Of a DNA stretch of 64,000 nucleotides, positions 1 through 8,657 are shown piece by piece; position 1 is the first letter of the stretch; the number at the start of each line of letters is the position of its first letter. The translations under genes and the position numbers were made by a program. The DNA is from Bdellovibrio sp. (GTDB lineage: Bacteria; Bdellovibrionota; Bacteriovoracia; Bacteriovoracales; Bacteriovoracaceae). The notes beneath the pieces are model-generated. The model did not search any database and was not told the origin of the DNA. It was given only the letters and a program-made list of their open reading frames with translations. The stretch is from contig JACPIU010000001.1 of NCBI GenBank assembly GCA_016187935.1, forward strand, positions 26,574 to 90,573, read 5' to 3'.

Positions 1-129
1 TGTGCTTCGCAGAAATTATTAGCATCGGACCAAGAGCTGAAACTAAATAAAGAAATGGCCAAAAAAAAGATTTTTAAGTTCATACGACAGTCTCCGTGGT
101 TGGTGCCATATCTCTATCATGGACCTTGA
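1..129 (+). CDS. 3' end of an unidentified protein (partial)
   Basis: An open frame enters from the left edge in frame 1 and stops at TGA 127-129, giving the last 42 residues of a protein. The tail is lysine-rich in its middle (a run of four Lys) and ends in a Trp/Tyr/Pro-containing segment (SPWLVPYLYHGP). No family can be recognised from so short a piece. It could be chance, because nothing upstream is visible, but the absence of stops and the ordinary codon use fit a real gene end. The 122 bases that follow contain no gene and presumably hold the promoter of the next operon. Confidence 0.5.
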   Translation, partial: CASQKLLASDQELKLNKEMAKKKIFKFIRQSPWLVPYLYHGP

Positions 130-251
130 TTAAACACCTCAATAATTTCTTAAGCCTATAAAAATTATGCTCTCTTATTTCTTGCAATTTTGATATGTTA
201 GGCGAGCCAACCTTTGCCATATCTGGTTAATCGCGGCATACTTTAAGCTTT

Positions 252-1763
252 ATGGCACAAACAACACGTCATTATCTGCTGATGTATATCAATGGGGAAC
301 GAGTCGAAGTTCGTGGTGAAGAAATTTTCCTGGATCTGGCCACGTTTTTGCGACGCAGACGAGGACTCACGGGAACAAAGGTAGTTTGCGCAGAAGGGGA
401 TTGTGGTGCCTGTACGGTTTTAATCGGGCGTTATCAAGAATCCCAGAACTTGGGTCTGTCCTATTTACATTTTGAGGCCATTAATTCCTGTATCGCCTTT
501 CTTCACGCGCTCGATCTCTCTCATGTTATCACGATCGAAGGTATTCCAGATAATGGTAGACTTCATGCAGTTCAGGAGTCTTTTATCAAAAATCACGCTG
601 CCCAATGTGGTTATTGTACTCCTGGATTTATCTGTTCAATTGTCGGAATGGTGGATGCTCTTAAAGGTGAAGGTCATCGATCGATCTCTATGAAAAATAT
701 GCAAAGCTATCTTTCCGGTAATTTATGTCGATGCACCGGACATGCACCCATATTGCACGCGGCAAGCGAGTTAAATATTTCTAAAATTGCCCGCCTCAGT
801 GAGCGCTACCACGATGCTCACATCTTGAATGATTTTGCCGCCAATGCGCCCATTCCGGTGGACATCGAATTTGGAGATCAGCATCTCTATCTTCCGGTAG
901 ATTTGAACGAGGCACTCAAACTCAAGGCAGAATTTCCAGATATCAAAATGATTGCTGGTGCCACTGATTTAGGTGTTTTAATCAATAAAGACCGATATGT
1001 GCCTAAAGCTCTTTTAAGTCTGCAAAATGTGCTTGAACAGTATAAGGTTCAAGATAGGCACGAAGACAGAAATGAATTTTTTGAGATTGGGACTCGGGTG
1101 ACAATCAATCGAGTCGAGAAAATTATTGGCCAAGCTTTTCCTGAATTTTCAAAATTGCTTCATTTTTTTGCCTCACACCAAATAAAGAATATGGCCACGC
1201 TAGGAGGCAATTTGGCCAACGCCTCTCCAGTCGGAGACACCATTCCTTTTCTAATGGTGGCCGAAGCCGAAATCGAATTGGCTTCAGTCAGAGGCCGGCG
1301 TTCGATGAATGTTAATGAATTTTTTCTGGATTACAAAAAACTCAATCTCGCCCCAGATGAAATTATCACAGGAATCAAATTGGCAAAACCTACAAAACCT
1401 ACAGATAGCAAGGACCAATTCAGACTCTATAAAGTTTCCGGACGGAAAGATTTAGATATTGCAACGGTTACTATGGCTGCCCGTTTTACTATTAAAGATG
1501 GTATCTTTGAAAAATTTTCTTTGGCATTAGGTGGAGTCGCTCCAACCGTGGTTAGACAAAGAGCGATTGAAAGTTTCATGCAAAAAAAACCGTGGAGACC
1601 GGATACTTTTATTCAGGCCTCAGAGATGTTGGCAACATCAATACAACCCATTAGTGATGTGCGCGGTTCGGCTGAATATCGACTTCTCCTTTGTCAGAAT
1701 CTGCTTTTAAAAATGGGAGATGTCCGACCTAAATGGGCACGCCACGGAGGCGCAGTACCATGA
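252..1763 (+). CDS. xdhA: Xanthine dehydrogenase-type small subunit (2Fe-2S and FAD domains)
   Basis: This is the iron-sulfur/flavin subunit of a xanthine dehydrogenase-family molybdenum hydroxylase, 503 residues. It would pass electrons from the molybdenum site of the partner subunit through two 2Fe-2S clusters to FAD. The plant-type ferredoxin cluster is visible (C46, C51, C54, C80), as is the second cluster (QCGYC near 118-122 and LCRC near 158-161). The FAD-binding half follows, with the motif IAGATDLG near residue 235 and LGGNLANASPVGD near 315-327. Its stop overlaps the start of the large subunit by ATGA, so the two are translationally coupled. XdhA-type fused Fe-S/FAD architecture is typical of bacterial XdhAB. 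The substrate cannot be read from sequence, so purine oxidation is an inference. Confidence 0.9.
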   Translation: MAQTTRHYLLMYINGERVEVRGEEIFLDLATFLRRRRGLTGTKVVCAEGDCGACTVLIGRYQESQNLGLSYLHFEAINSCIAFLHALDLSHVITIEGIPDNGRLHAVQESFIKNHAAQCGYCTPGFICSIVGMVDALKGEGHRSISMKNMQSYLSGNLCRCTGHAPILHAASELNISKIARLSERYHDAHILNDFAANAPIPVDIEFGDQHLYLPVDLNEALKLKAEFPDIKMIAGATDLGVLINKDRYVPKALLSLQNVLEQYKVQDRHEDRNEFFEIGTRVTINRVEKIIGQAFPEFSKLLHFFASHQIKNMATLGGNLANASPVGDTIPFLMVAEAEIELASVRGRRSMNVNEFFLDYKKLNLAPDEIITGIKLAKPTKPTDSKDQFRLYKVSGRKDLDIATVTMAARFTIKDGIFEKFSLALGGVAPTVVRQRAIESFMQKKPWRPDTFIQASEMLATSIQPISDVRGSAEYRLLLCQNLLLKMGDVRPKWARHGGAVP

Positions 1764-3973
1764 GCGTAGGTGAAAATATTCCGCATGATTCGGCGGTGTC
1801 TCATGCTACAGGAAAAAGTGTCTTTATCGATGACCGCCCTGAAGTTCATGGAGAAGTTTTTGTGGGAATCGTGACGTCATCGGTCGCTCACGGGAAAATC
1901 AAAAAGATTGATATGAAAGAGGCCTTACATCATCCTGATGTTCTGGGAATTTTTCGTGGTCGGGATTTTCATAAGAACACCTGGGGAACGATTGTAGAAG
2001 AACAGCCACTCTTGGCCGATCCCATCGTCTCATACATGGATGAACCTATTCTCTTGATTGCGGTGAATGATAGAAAGAGTCTTTCCACTGTTCGCAAACT
2101 TATAAAAATTGATATCGAGGAGATTCCCAGTATCTTCACTATCGATGAAGCTGTTGCCGCTCAGAAATTTATCCATGCTGCCAATCCCTTTGTGCAAGGT
2201 AATGTGGAAGAGAATTTAAAAAGATCACCCCATCGCCTCAAAGGGGTGTTTGAATGTGGCGGACAAGAGCATTTTTATTTGGAAAATCAGGCCAGCGTTG
2301 CCTATCCACTGGAAAATGGACAGTTGGAAATCCATTCTTCCTCCCAACATCCCACTGAAACGCAGCATCTGGTGGCCCATGCTCTCGGTCTTCGGTATTG
2401 CGATGTTGTAAGTATCGTTAAACGACTCGGAGGAGGATTTGGAGGGAAAGAAAGTCAGGCCGCTCCCTTTGCCGCCTATGCTGCTTTGGTAGCTTCCAAA
2501 TTAAGGAGACCTGCTCGTTGTGTGCTGAGCAAAGACGAAGACATGAAAATAACCGGGAAACGCCATCCCTTTAAAATTCATTACGAAATCGGCTTTGACG
2601 ATGCGGGATTACTCATCGCTTTACGTGTCCAACTTTATTCAGATGGCGGTGCTTACACCGATCTCTCACCTTCCATTTTAGAGCGGGCCATGTTTCATCT
2701 AGATGGGGCATATTACATTCCCAATATTGAAATCAAGGCCGCCGCTTGTCGTACAAACAATCATTCCAATACGGCCTTTCGCGGTTTTGGTGCGCCTCAA
2801 GGTAATATGGTCATAGAATCTATTATGGAAGATATTGCCGTTTATCTAAAAAAGGATTCATTCTCAGTTAGGCGTGCCAATTGCTATGGGATAAAAGAGC
2901 GCAATGTAACTCCCTATGGGCAGTGGGTGGAGAATAACCAACTTCCTTTTTTATTCGACGAACTTTATAAAATTTCAGCTTATGAAAAGCGCAGTCAGGA
3001 GATAAAAGATTTTAATCTCGAATATTCGGGTAAGGTACGTGGTATTTCAATGACGGCCACGAAGTTTGGCATTGCGTTTACAGCGCGCTTTCTCAATCAG
3101 GCCAATGCTTTAGTGAATGTTCATGCAGATGGCACTGTTCAAGTTTCAACTGGTGCTACGGAAATGGGGCAGGGAGTGAATACCAAACTGGCCCAGATTG
3201 TCGCCGATACTTTCGGCATTTCCACCGAGCTTGTGCGCGTGATGCCTACTTCTACAGAAAAAAATCATAACACATCACCTACCGCAGCCAGTTCTGGCGC
3301 GGATTTAAATGGGGCAGCTGTTTTGGAAGCCGCCACGAAAATCAAGCAAAGATTACTAAGTTTAGGAACGACGCTCTCATGGACTGATGTGGTGAAGAAG
3401 GCTTATTTCGAACGTATTTCATTGGGGGAATATGCTCATTTCAAAACTCCAGGATTGGATTTTGATAAAGAGATCGGTAAAGGAAGGGCCTTTAATTATT
3501 TCACCATGGGCACGGCCGTCACGGAAGTTGAAATAGATGAGTATACCGGGCAAAGTAAGGTGTTGCGAGTGGATATCCTCATGGATCTTGGGCGTTCCAT
3601 TAATCCCGGTATTGATCGAGGACAAGTGATCGGGGCCTTTGCCCAGGCCATGGGATGGGTAACGACAGAAAAATTGGTGTATGATAAGGCACGGCATCTC
3701 TTATCTCATTCGCCTACGACCTATAAAATTCCCTCGCTTCAAGATACTCCGCCGATATTAAATGTGAGCTTCATCGAAAATCATACCAACACCGTTAATG
3801 TCCATGCCTCAAAGGCGGTGGGAGAGCCTCCTTTCGTACTGGGGCTGTCTGTTTGGACGGCAATCAAACGCGCCATTGGAGTTCGTTTCGCCGGCAAAGT
3901 AATTCCTTTACAATCACCTGCTACCGGTGAGCAAATCCTTGGTCTCTTCAAAAAGATGTCTAAGGAAACTTAA
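1760..3973 (+). CDS. xdhB: Xanthine dehydrogenase-type large subunit (molybdopterin-binding)
   Basis: This is the molybdenum cofactor subunit that would complete an XdhAB enzyme with the preceding gene. I chose ATG 1760 because it overlaps the xdhA stop as ATGA and has GGAGG about nine bases upstream; a longer frame from 1733 exists. The product is 737 residues. Molybdopterin-contact motifs are present: GGGFGGKE near residue 225, RGFGAPQ near 342, and GEPP near 687, which holds the catalytic glutamate of the family. No xdhC chaperone or molybdenum cofactor gene is in the window. Which purine, aldehyde or N-heterocycle is oxidised is not visible. The 3' end overlaps the convergent downstream gene by four bases (TTAA). 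Confidence 0.9.
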   Translation: MSVGENIPHDSAVSHATGKSVFIDDRPEVHGEVFVGIVTSSVAHGKIKKIDMKEALHHPDVLGIFRGRDFHKNTWGTIVEEQPLLADPIVSYMDEPILLIAVNDRKSLSTVRKLIKIDIEEIPSIFTIDEAVAAQKFIHAANPFVQGNVEENLKRSPHRLKGVFECGGQEHFYLENQASVAYPLENGQLEIHSSSQHPTETQHLVAHALGLRYCDVVSIVKRLGGGFGGKESQAAPFAAYAALVASKLRRPARCVLSKDEDMKITGKRHPFKIHYEIGFDDAGLLIALRVQLYSDGGAYTDLSPSILERAMFHLDGAYYIPNIEIKAAACRTNNHSNTAFRGFGAPQGNMVIESIMEDIAVYLKKDSFSVRRANCYGIKERNVTPYGQWVENNQLPFLFDELYKISAYEKRSQEIKDFNLEYSGKVRGISMTATKFGIAFTARFLNQANALVNVHADGTVQVSTGATEMGQGVNTKLAQIVADTFGISTELVRVMPTSTEKNHNTSPTAASSGADLNGAAVLEAATKIKQRLLSLGTTLSWTDVVKKAYFERISLGEYAHFKTPGLDFDKEIGKGRAFNYFTMGTAVTEVEIDEYTGQSKVLRVDILMDLGRSINPGIDRGQVIGAFAQAMGWVTTEKLVYDKARHLLSHSPTTYKIPSLQDTPPILNVSFIENHTNTVNVHASKAVGEPPFVLGLSVWTAIKRAIGVRFAGKVIPLQSPATGEQILGLFKKMSKET

Positions 3974-4743
3974 AAAGCAATTGGTGGAACGTCCTGACAA
4001 AAAATTGGAATGCCCTCTTTTTGCAGAGGATAGGCCTTGCGATCAAGGCGCGCCATGATGCTTAAGGCCTGAAGGTGAACTTTAGCAAATTTTATTGACA
4101 AGGGAAGCGTGGATTTTAATCCCAGGGCCAGGGACTTAACATGATAAGTTGCTGCGTGTGTGAGCGCGAATCCGGTACTTTCCAGAAAGTGTCGCTCAAG
4201 ACAATTAACATGTGGAGCGGCATTTAATTCTTTTATTTTTAAGCTGAGCAGCTTGAGCGTTTTAGTAAAATGGATGTCATTATTGGCCTGATCTGCTTCC
4301 AGAGATTGCTGCAAATGAACTCGCAAATTTTTTACATCTTCGCGATCATCAGGTCTTTCAAATCTTCCCGGAATAATTCGCTGGCCCGAAAAATTGGGAG
4401 TCATTCCGATCGAAACAAGATCATTTTTTAATATTTCCACGCCAGCGCATAAAAATGGCTTGGCTTGCCAATCGAGAATTCGGGCAAAGGGAAGCATAAC
4501 ATGTTCATAAAACATCACTTTAGCAAAAACTTTTGCAGCTTTAGTGCCAAAATATTGTTGATATAATTTCTTGCGCGCCTGGTTCAAATGGATGGCCTCA
4601 AGCAGGTGTTTGGTGGTCGGTTTTTCATCGTAAAGGCATGGCGATGCATGCGCCACTTCGCTGGAGGTTACAAAAAGCATGATGCATAATATTCCGAGCG
4701 TAACATTTTTAAACATAGACCATAGACAGTACAACAGACCCAT
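3970..4743 (-). CDS. Exported protein of unknown function
   Basis: A 257-residue protein not matched to any family. An N-terminal hydrophobic stretch (about residues 11-28) followed by AHAS looks like a cleavable Sec signal. The mature part is mostly helical, with four or five cysteines that could form disulfides in the periplasm. The chosen ATG 4743 has GGGGA about ten bases upstream. An in-frame ATG at 4716 would give a more ordinary signal peptide, so the start is uncertain. The gene is convergent with xdhB, overlapping it by four bases, and divergent from the receiver-like gene at 4795. Confidence 0.75.
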   Translation of the reverse strand: MGLLYCLWSMFKNVTLGILCIMLFVTSSEVAHASPCLYDEKPTTKHLLEAIHLNQARKKLYQQYFGTKAAKVFAKVMFYEHVMLPFARILDWQAKPFLCAGVEILKNDLVSIGMTPNFSGQRIIPGRFERPDDREDVKNLRVHLQQSLEADQANNDIHFTKTLKLLSLKIKELNAAPHVNCLERHFLESTGFALTHAATYHVKSLALGLKSTLPLSIKFAKVHLQALSIMARLDRKAYPLQKEGIPIFCQDVPPIAF

Positions 4744-4760
4744 TTGGATAGGTCCCCACC

Positions 4761-4788
4761 TTGTAAATATTATATATTAGGGCATAAT
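4761..4788 (+). promoter_or_regulatory. Putative sigma70-type promoter giving a leaderless mRNA
   Basis: TTGTAA (4761-4766) and CATAAT (4783-4788) are separated by 16 bases, close to sigma70 -35/-10 spacing. The predicted start of transcription falls about 7 bases after the -10, at or next to the ATG at 4795. There is no room for a Shine-Dalgarno sequence, so the transcript would be leaderless. This is inference from spacing only. Confidence 0.45.
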
Positions 4789-4794
4789 TAAAAT

Positions 4795-5154
4795 ATGGCC
4801 GAGGATGCAGTAATACTATTAGTGGAAAGCGATGTCTCTCGAGCACTGGCATTGCGTTTGGCCGCCGAGAAAATGGGCGCTAAACTCTTTGATTTTTCTC
4901 AAGTTGAGAGCTTGGATTATTTTATCAATGATCTTGGGCCTTCAGTTATTATGGTTAATTTTGAACAATTTCTCGATGAGATACCCCTCCTCCTGGCCTT
5001 AGCGCACGCGAAAAATATCCCTGTTACCCTCTATGGTCCGGGTGATAAACAACCTGTAGATCTGTTGAGTGAGTGGGGAAGCTTGCTGCATGTGACTTAT
5101 GAGAAATTCCCTTTACGCCCATTAGATTTGTTCAAACGGATATTAGATGGATAA
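4795..5154 (+). CDS. Degenerate receiver-like protein
   Basis: A 119-residue protein whose start (AVILLVESDVSRALALRLAAEKMGA) has the beta-alpha layout of a CheY-type receiver domain, with an acidic residue pair replaced by ESD in the first loop. The position of the usual phospho-acceptor Asp is occupied by VNFEQF rather than a clear Asp, and near the end GPGDKQP stands where a conserved Lys loop would be. This suggests a pseudo-receiver that does not take part in ordinary phosphotransfer. It has no output domain and no kinase neighbour. The start has no ribosome-binding site and lies right behind a promoter-like sequence. Family assignment is from fold pattern only. Confidence 0.6.
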   Translation: MAEDAVILLVESDVSRALALRLAAEKMGAKLFDFSQVESLDYFINDLGPSVIMVNFEQFLDEIPLLLALAHAKNIPVTLYGPGDKQPVDLLSEWGSLLHVTYEKFPLRPLDLFKRILDG

Positions 5155-5239
5155 AGATTTGCTATTCATGATTGGTGGATTTTTTTTGGCGGTGATAATT
5201 TTTGGTCTAACCATCTATTTTCGGAGTGGGGCCTTCTAA
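5147..5239 (+). CDS. Single-span membrane microprotein (30 aa)
   Basis: ATG 5147 overlaps the stop of the receiver-like gene by eight bases and opens a 30-residue frame: a charged start (MDKDLL), a continuous hydrophobic segment of about 18 residues, then an Arg and a stop. This is the profile of a small inner-membrane protein. Its 3' end runs 33 bases into the convergent hflX gene. Translational coupling to the upstream gene would explain the lack of its own ribosome-binding site. It could be a chance frame; conservation in relatives would decide. Confidence 0.4.
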   Translation: MDKDLLFMIGGFFLAVIIFGLTIYFRSGAF

Positions 5240-6568
5240 AACATTTTTCCATTCTGCCATCTTTGGATCATCAGGCATGAGGACGTAGGGGAAAAGACCC
5301 AACTCATCAAAGATAAAAGCGGGAATTCTAATACGATAGAAAATGCCTCGTTCGTGATTATGGGATTTTTCCACATTGGTGTTTTTAGCTACCTTGGCCA
5401 TGGCAGCACCTTGCTCATATGGAATAAATAAATCATAGAGGTTTTGTTTATCTAAAAAAGTTTTGCAGATGTGCTCTCGAAGCGAATTAACATCCTCAGA
5501 ATCAAAACTGCTCACAACAAGACATCCTGGATAAGCGCGAGCAATAATCTTGGCCATATGCGGGGAAGATAATTTGTCGCGCTTGTTGAATATGATTCTT
5601 TGTTCTCGCTGATCAATCCCTAACTCTTTTAGAATTTGCATCGTAACTTCAAGGTGCTTTTTATAATGAGGATCAGAAATATCGCAGACGATTAATATAA
5701 GATCGGCTTCAAGTGCCGACTCAAAAGTTGTTTTGAACCCCTCGACAAGGGTGCTTGGGAGATTAGAAATAAATCCCACTGTATCAATTAAAATCATCGG
5801 AGGGTGAGTGTCAGGATTGAGGGTGCGATGGGTAGGGTCTAGTGTGGCGAAAAGTTTATTTTCTTCCACCACATCAACTCGGCAAAGTCGATTCAAGAGG
5901 GATGATTTACCGGCATTCGTGTAACCAACCAGCGCCGCAATAACCGCTTTGTTTTTACGTTTTTTCTTCTGTTCTTCACGAGATTTTGCCACTAAATCAA
6001 GATCATTCTTAAGTGTTTCAATGCGACTGCGAACAATTCGTCGATCCAATTCGATTTGTTGTTCTCCCTCACCACCTCGAACGCCAACTCCACCGCGCTG
6101 GCGTGAAAAATGGGCCCAAAGACCTGCCAGGCGTGGTAACAGATATTGGAGACGAGCAATTTCAATTTGCAGTTTGGCTTCACGTGTTCTGGCATGACGG
6201 GCAAAAATTTCGAGAATGACATAAACCCGATCCATGACATCAAGACCGGTAATTTCCTTGATATTACGGGCCTGACCGGCGCTGAGTTCAAAATCAAAGA
6301 CTAAGAGATCAGATTTTTGGGCCCGCGCACTTTCGGCAATCTCTAAGAGCTTGCCACTTCCCAACACTGTGCCGGCATCGATTTCTGTTTTCCGTTGGAT
6401 AAACTCTTCTCCTGCCCTGATTCCGAGGGTACGCAAGAGTTCTCGAAGTTCAAGTAGAGAACGATCAGTTTCGTTTTGGTCTTCATGGCCTTTAACTTTA
6501 ACGTTGATAATTGACACTAATGTTGCGTGGGATCCTGCCCTGATTTGGTATTCGTGATCAATATTCAT
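5207..6568 (-). CDS. hflX: Ribosome-associated GTPase HflX
   Basis: A 453-residue GTPase of the HflX family, known to bind and split stalled 70S or 100S ribosomes. The N-terminal HflX domain contains the glycine-rich signature RGGVGVRGGEGE (about residues 158-169) followed by a DRR motif and a helical linker. The G domain has G1 GYTNAGKSS near 215, G3 DTVGFI near 260 and G4 NKRD near 328. A C-terminal extension follows. The start overlaps panC (ATGA), so hflX is the last gene of the coenzyme A operon. Its 3' end overlaps a possible microprotein on the other strand. Confidence 0.95.
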   Translation of the reverse strand: MNIDHEYQIRAGSHATLVSIINVKVKGHEDQNETDRSLLELRELLRTLGIRAGEEFIQRKTEIDAGTVLGSGKLLEIAESARAQKSDLLVFDFELSAGQARNIKEITGLDVMDRVYVILEIFARHARTREAKLQIEIARLQYLLPRLAGLWAHFSRQRGGVGVRGGEGEQQIELDRRIVRSRIETLKNDLDLVAKSREEQKKKRKNKAVIAALVGYTNAGKSSLLNRLCRVDVVEENKLFATLDPTHRTLNPDTHPPMILIDTVGFISNLPSTLVEGFKTTFESALEADLILIVCDISDPHYKKHLEVTMQILKELGIDQREQRIIFNKRDKLSSPHMAKIIARAYPGCLVVSSFDSEDVNSLREHICKTFLDKQNLYDLFIPYEQGAAMAKVAKNTNVEKSHNHERGIFYRIRIPAFIFDELGLFPYVLMPDDPKMAEWKNVLEGPTPKIDG

Positions 6569-7425
6569 TTTTTTTGCACTGTTATATTGTCAATCAAGCG
6601 CGTCTTGCCAACTTTCATTGCACCAGCAATCACCCACTCTTGAGTCGCTGCAGACGGCGGTCGTAAAGTGGAAGCATCCAGAATGTCTAAATATTGCCAT
6701 TCAACTTGTGAATCGGCCAGGGACTCCTTGATGAAATTCGTTAGCTTGCGATCGGTTGTATTGTGATGACATTCTTTGAATAGTTGAGCACTTAGAGTCA
6801 AAGTTGAAGGGAGTTTTAATGCCAGCTGACGATCATCTTTGTCCAAATATTGGTTGCGACTAGACAAGGCCAAACCGTCGTGGTCGCGAATAATAGGCAT
6901 GGAGATAATTTCAACCGGGATGTCGAGATCCAAAACCATGCGTCTGATGATTGCCAGTTGCTGGAAGTCCTTGGCGCCAAAATAGGCGCTGTGAGGTCGG
7001 GTAATGGAAAAAAGACGATAGACAACTGTGGCGACACCGTCAAAATGACCAGGTCTGAATTTTCCACACAATGGCCGACTAAGCTCTCCTAAAGAAATAG
7101 TGGTATCAAATCCGTCTGGATAGATATCTTGAGTCGTTTCAGGTGCATAAACCAAGCATGGACGACCATTGCTTACACGATCTAGCAATTCCAGATCATC
7201 TTCAAGAGTCCGAGGATATCGGTGGAAATCTTCGTTTGGTCCAAATTGCTTGGGATTAACAAAAATGGTTACGATCGTGACCTCATTACGATTCACAGAT
7301 GCCTGCACCAGTGAAGCATGACCTCTATGGAGGTTTCCCATCGTCGGAACCAGTCCCACTTTTTGAGTGTTCAGTGTTGCTCGCCTGACTTTAAGTTCGG
7401 ATGTTGAACGAATTAGTTCAACCAT
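6565..7425 (-). CDS. panC: Pantothenate synthetase
   Basis: PanC ligates pantoate and beta-alanine with ATP to give pantothenate. The 286-residue length is normal. The N-terminal nucleotide-binding motif VPTMGNLHRGHASLV (near residue 27) and the later SSRNQYL loop (near 187, the KMSKS-like element of the family) are both present, together with GQFRPGHFDGV-like substrate loop residues (KFRPGHFDGVATVV near 133). It overlaps coaBC upstream by 13 bases and hflX downstream by four. No panD (aspartate decarboxylase) is in the operon, so beta-alanine must come from elsewhere. Confidence 0.95.
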   Translation of the reverse strand: MVELIRSTSELKVRRATLNTQKVGLVPTMGNLHRGHASLVQASVNRNEVTIVTIFVNPKQFGPNEDFHRYPRTLEDDLELLDRVSNGRPCLVYAPETTQDIYPDGFDTTISLGELSRPLCGKFRPGHFDGVATVVYRLFSITRPHSAYFGAKDFQQLAIIRRMVLDLDIPVEIISMPIIRDHDGLALSSRNQYLDKDDRQLALKLPSTLTLSAQLFKECHHNTTDRKLTNFIKESLADSQVEWQYLDILDASTLRPPSAATQEWVIAGAMKVGKTRLIDNITVQKK

Positions 7426-8657
7426 AGATTTACCTTGTTTAAGATTTCTTGTGCTAGTGCCGTTTTATGGAGGGCACCTTGAAAAGTGATTTGTCCATTT
7501 TCAAAAAAACAATATTCGGCATGATCAGTTTTAAATCCGCTGTTCTGATTGTTTTGAATTTGTCCATTGTGCACTTTGGTTCCAATCAAGAGATCCACCG
7601 GTTTCTTGTGGTACTTTTCTCGTAAAACATTTTCCGTCAGATCGGTTTCTGCCGCAAAACCAATGAGGTGTTGTTTGGGCCCTTTCATCTGGAGGGCCCG
7701 GGCCAAAACATCCGGCGCTTGCATTATGGTCAGGTTTTCAGGGAGAGAAGATTTTTTGAGCTTCCCTGCCCATGTCTCTTTAAAAAGAATATCTCCAATG
7801 GCCGCAGCAGAAATGTAGATAGCATGCTTCGGCCATAGAGTTTCAACCGAATTCAAAAAATCATTGGGGGTATCAAGAGAATGGAGTTTGACCCCGGGAA
7901 GATGGCGTAGATTTTTAATTCTCTCTGTGGAATATCGGCCATGTAAAATAGTGATGGGATGGCCTTGTCGATGGGCCTCTTGTGCCAGGAAGAGGCCGGT
8001 TATCCCAGATGATGGATTGGTCAGAAAGCGAACTGGATCGAGGGGAACCACCGTGGCGCCGGTAGAAATCAAAATACCAGGTTTGTTTATCAGACTCGCC
8101 GGCGTGGCAAATGGAATGGTGTCGAGCAACGTTTCCACCGAAGGGAGTTTCCCCTGACCTTCATCGCCACACACCAATTCTCCTTCCATCGGAGGATGAA
8201 GAAAAACATCTGAACATTTTTGAAGATGCTGACAATTTTCTTGAACAATCGGATTGTTCCACATCAATACGTTCATAGCAGGGTAAAGCAAGAGTGGGGT
8301 ACCCTGACGTCTGGCCAAGACCACTGAACAAAGCAAATCGTCCGCCATCCCGTGCGCAACTTTTGCCAAGGTATTTGCCGACAATGGGGCGAGCACTATC
8401 CGGTCGGCCCATTTTGCCAAATTAATATGCAGAACCGGTCCGGGAAGATCTTGGGATGATTGAGATTTGAAATCATCTTGTGGGCCATACACGGCTTCAG
8501 CTCCCAGGTATTTGAATACTTCGGGCCGAACAAATTCCAATCCACCTTTGGTGAGAATAATACGAATTTTGTGACCGGCCTTGACCAGTCCACGAGTGAC
8601 ATCCAAGATGCGATAGGCCGCAACGGAACCTGTTACCCCGATCAAAATGTTGGACAT
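7413..8657 (-). CDS. coaBC: Bifunctional phosphopantothenoylcysteine synthetase/decarboxylase
   Basis: CoaBC joins cysteine to phosphopantothenate (CoaB) and decarboxylates the product (CoaC). The N-terminal flavoprotein CoaC half shows IGVTGSVAAY at the start, PLSANTLAKVAHGMADDLL near 92-110, the PAMN motif near 126 and a Cys-containing flap GELVCGDEGQG near 160. The CoaB half begins near residue 190 with STGATVVPLDPVRFLTN and contains ISAAAIGD near 285. It has 414 residues, normal for the fusion. Both ends overlap neighbouring CoA genes, indicating one transcript and coupled translation. Confidence 0.95.
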   Translation of the reverse strand: MSNILIGVTGSVAAYRILDVTRGLVKAGHKIRIILTKGGLEFVRPEVFKYLGAEAVYGPQDDFKSQSSQDLPGPVLHINLAKWADRIVLAPLSANTLAKVAHGMADDLLCSVVLARRQGTPLLLYPAMNVLMWNNPIVQENCQHLQKCSDVFLHPPMEGELVCGDEGQGKLPSVETLLDTIPFATPASLINKPGILISTGATVVPLDPVRFLTNPSSGITGLFLAQEAHRQGHPITILHGRYSTERIKNLRHLPGVKLHSLDTPNDFLNSVETLWPKHAIYISAAAIGDILFKETWAGKLKKSSLPENLTIMQAPDVLARALQMKGPKQHLIGFAAETDLTENVLREKYHKKPVDLLIGTKVHNGQIQNNQNSGFKTDHAEYCFFENGQITFQGALHKTALAQEILNKVNLWLN

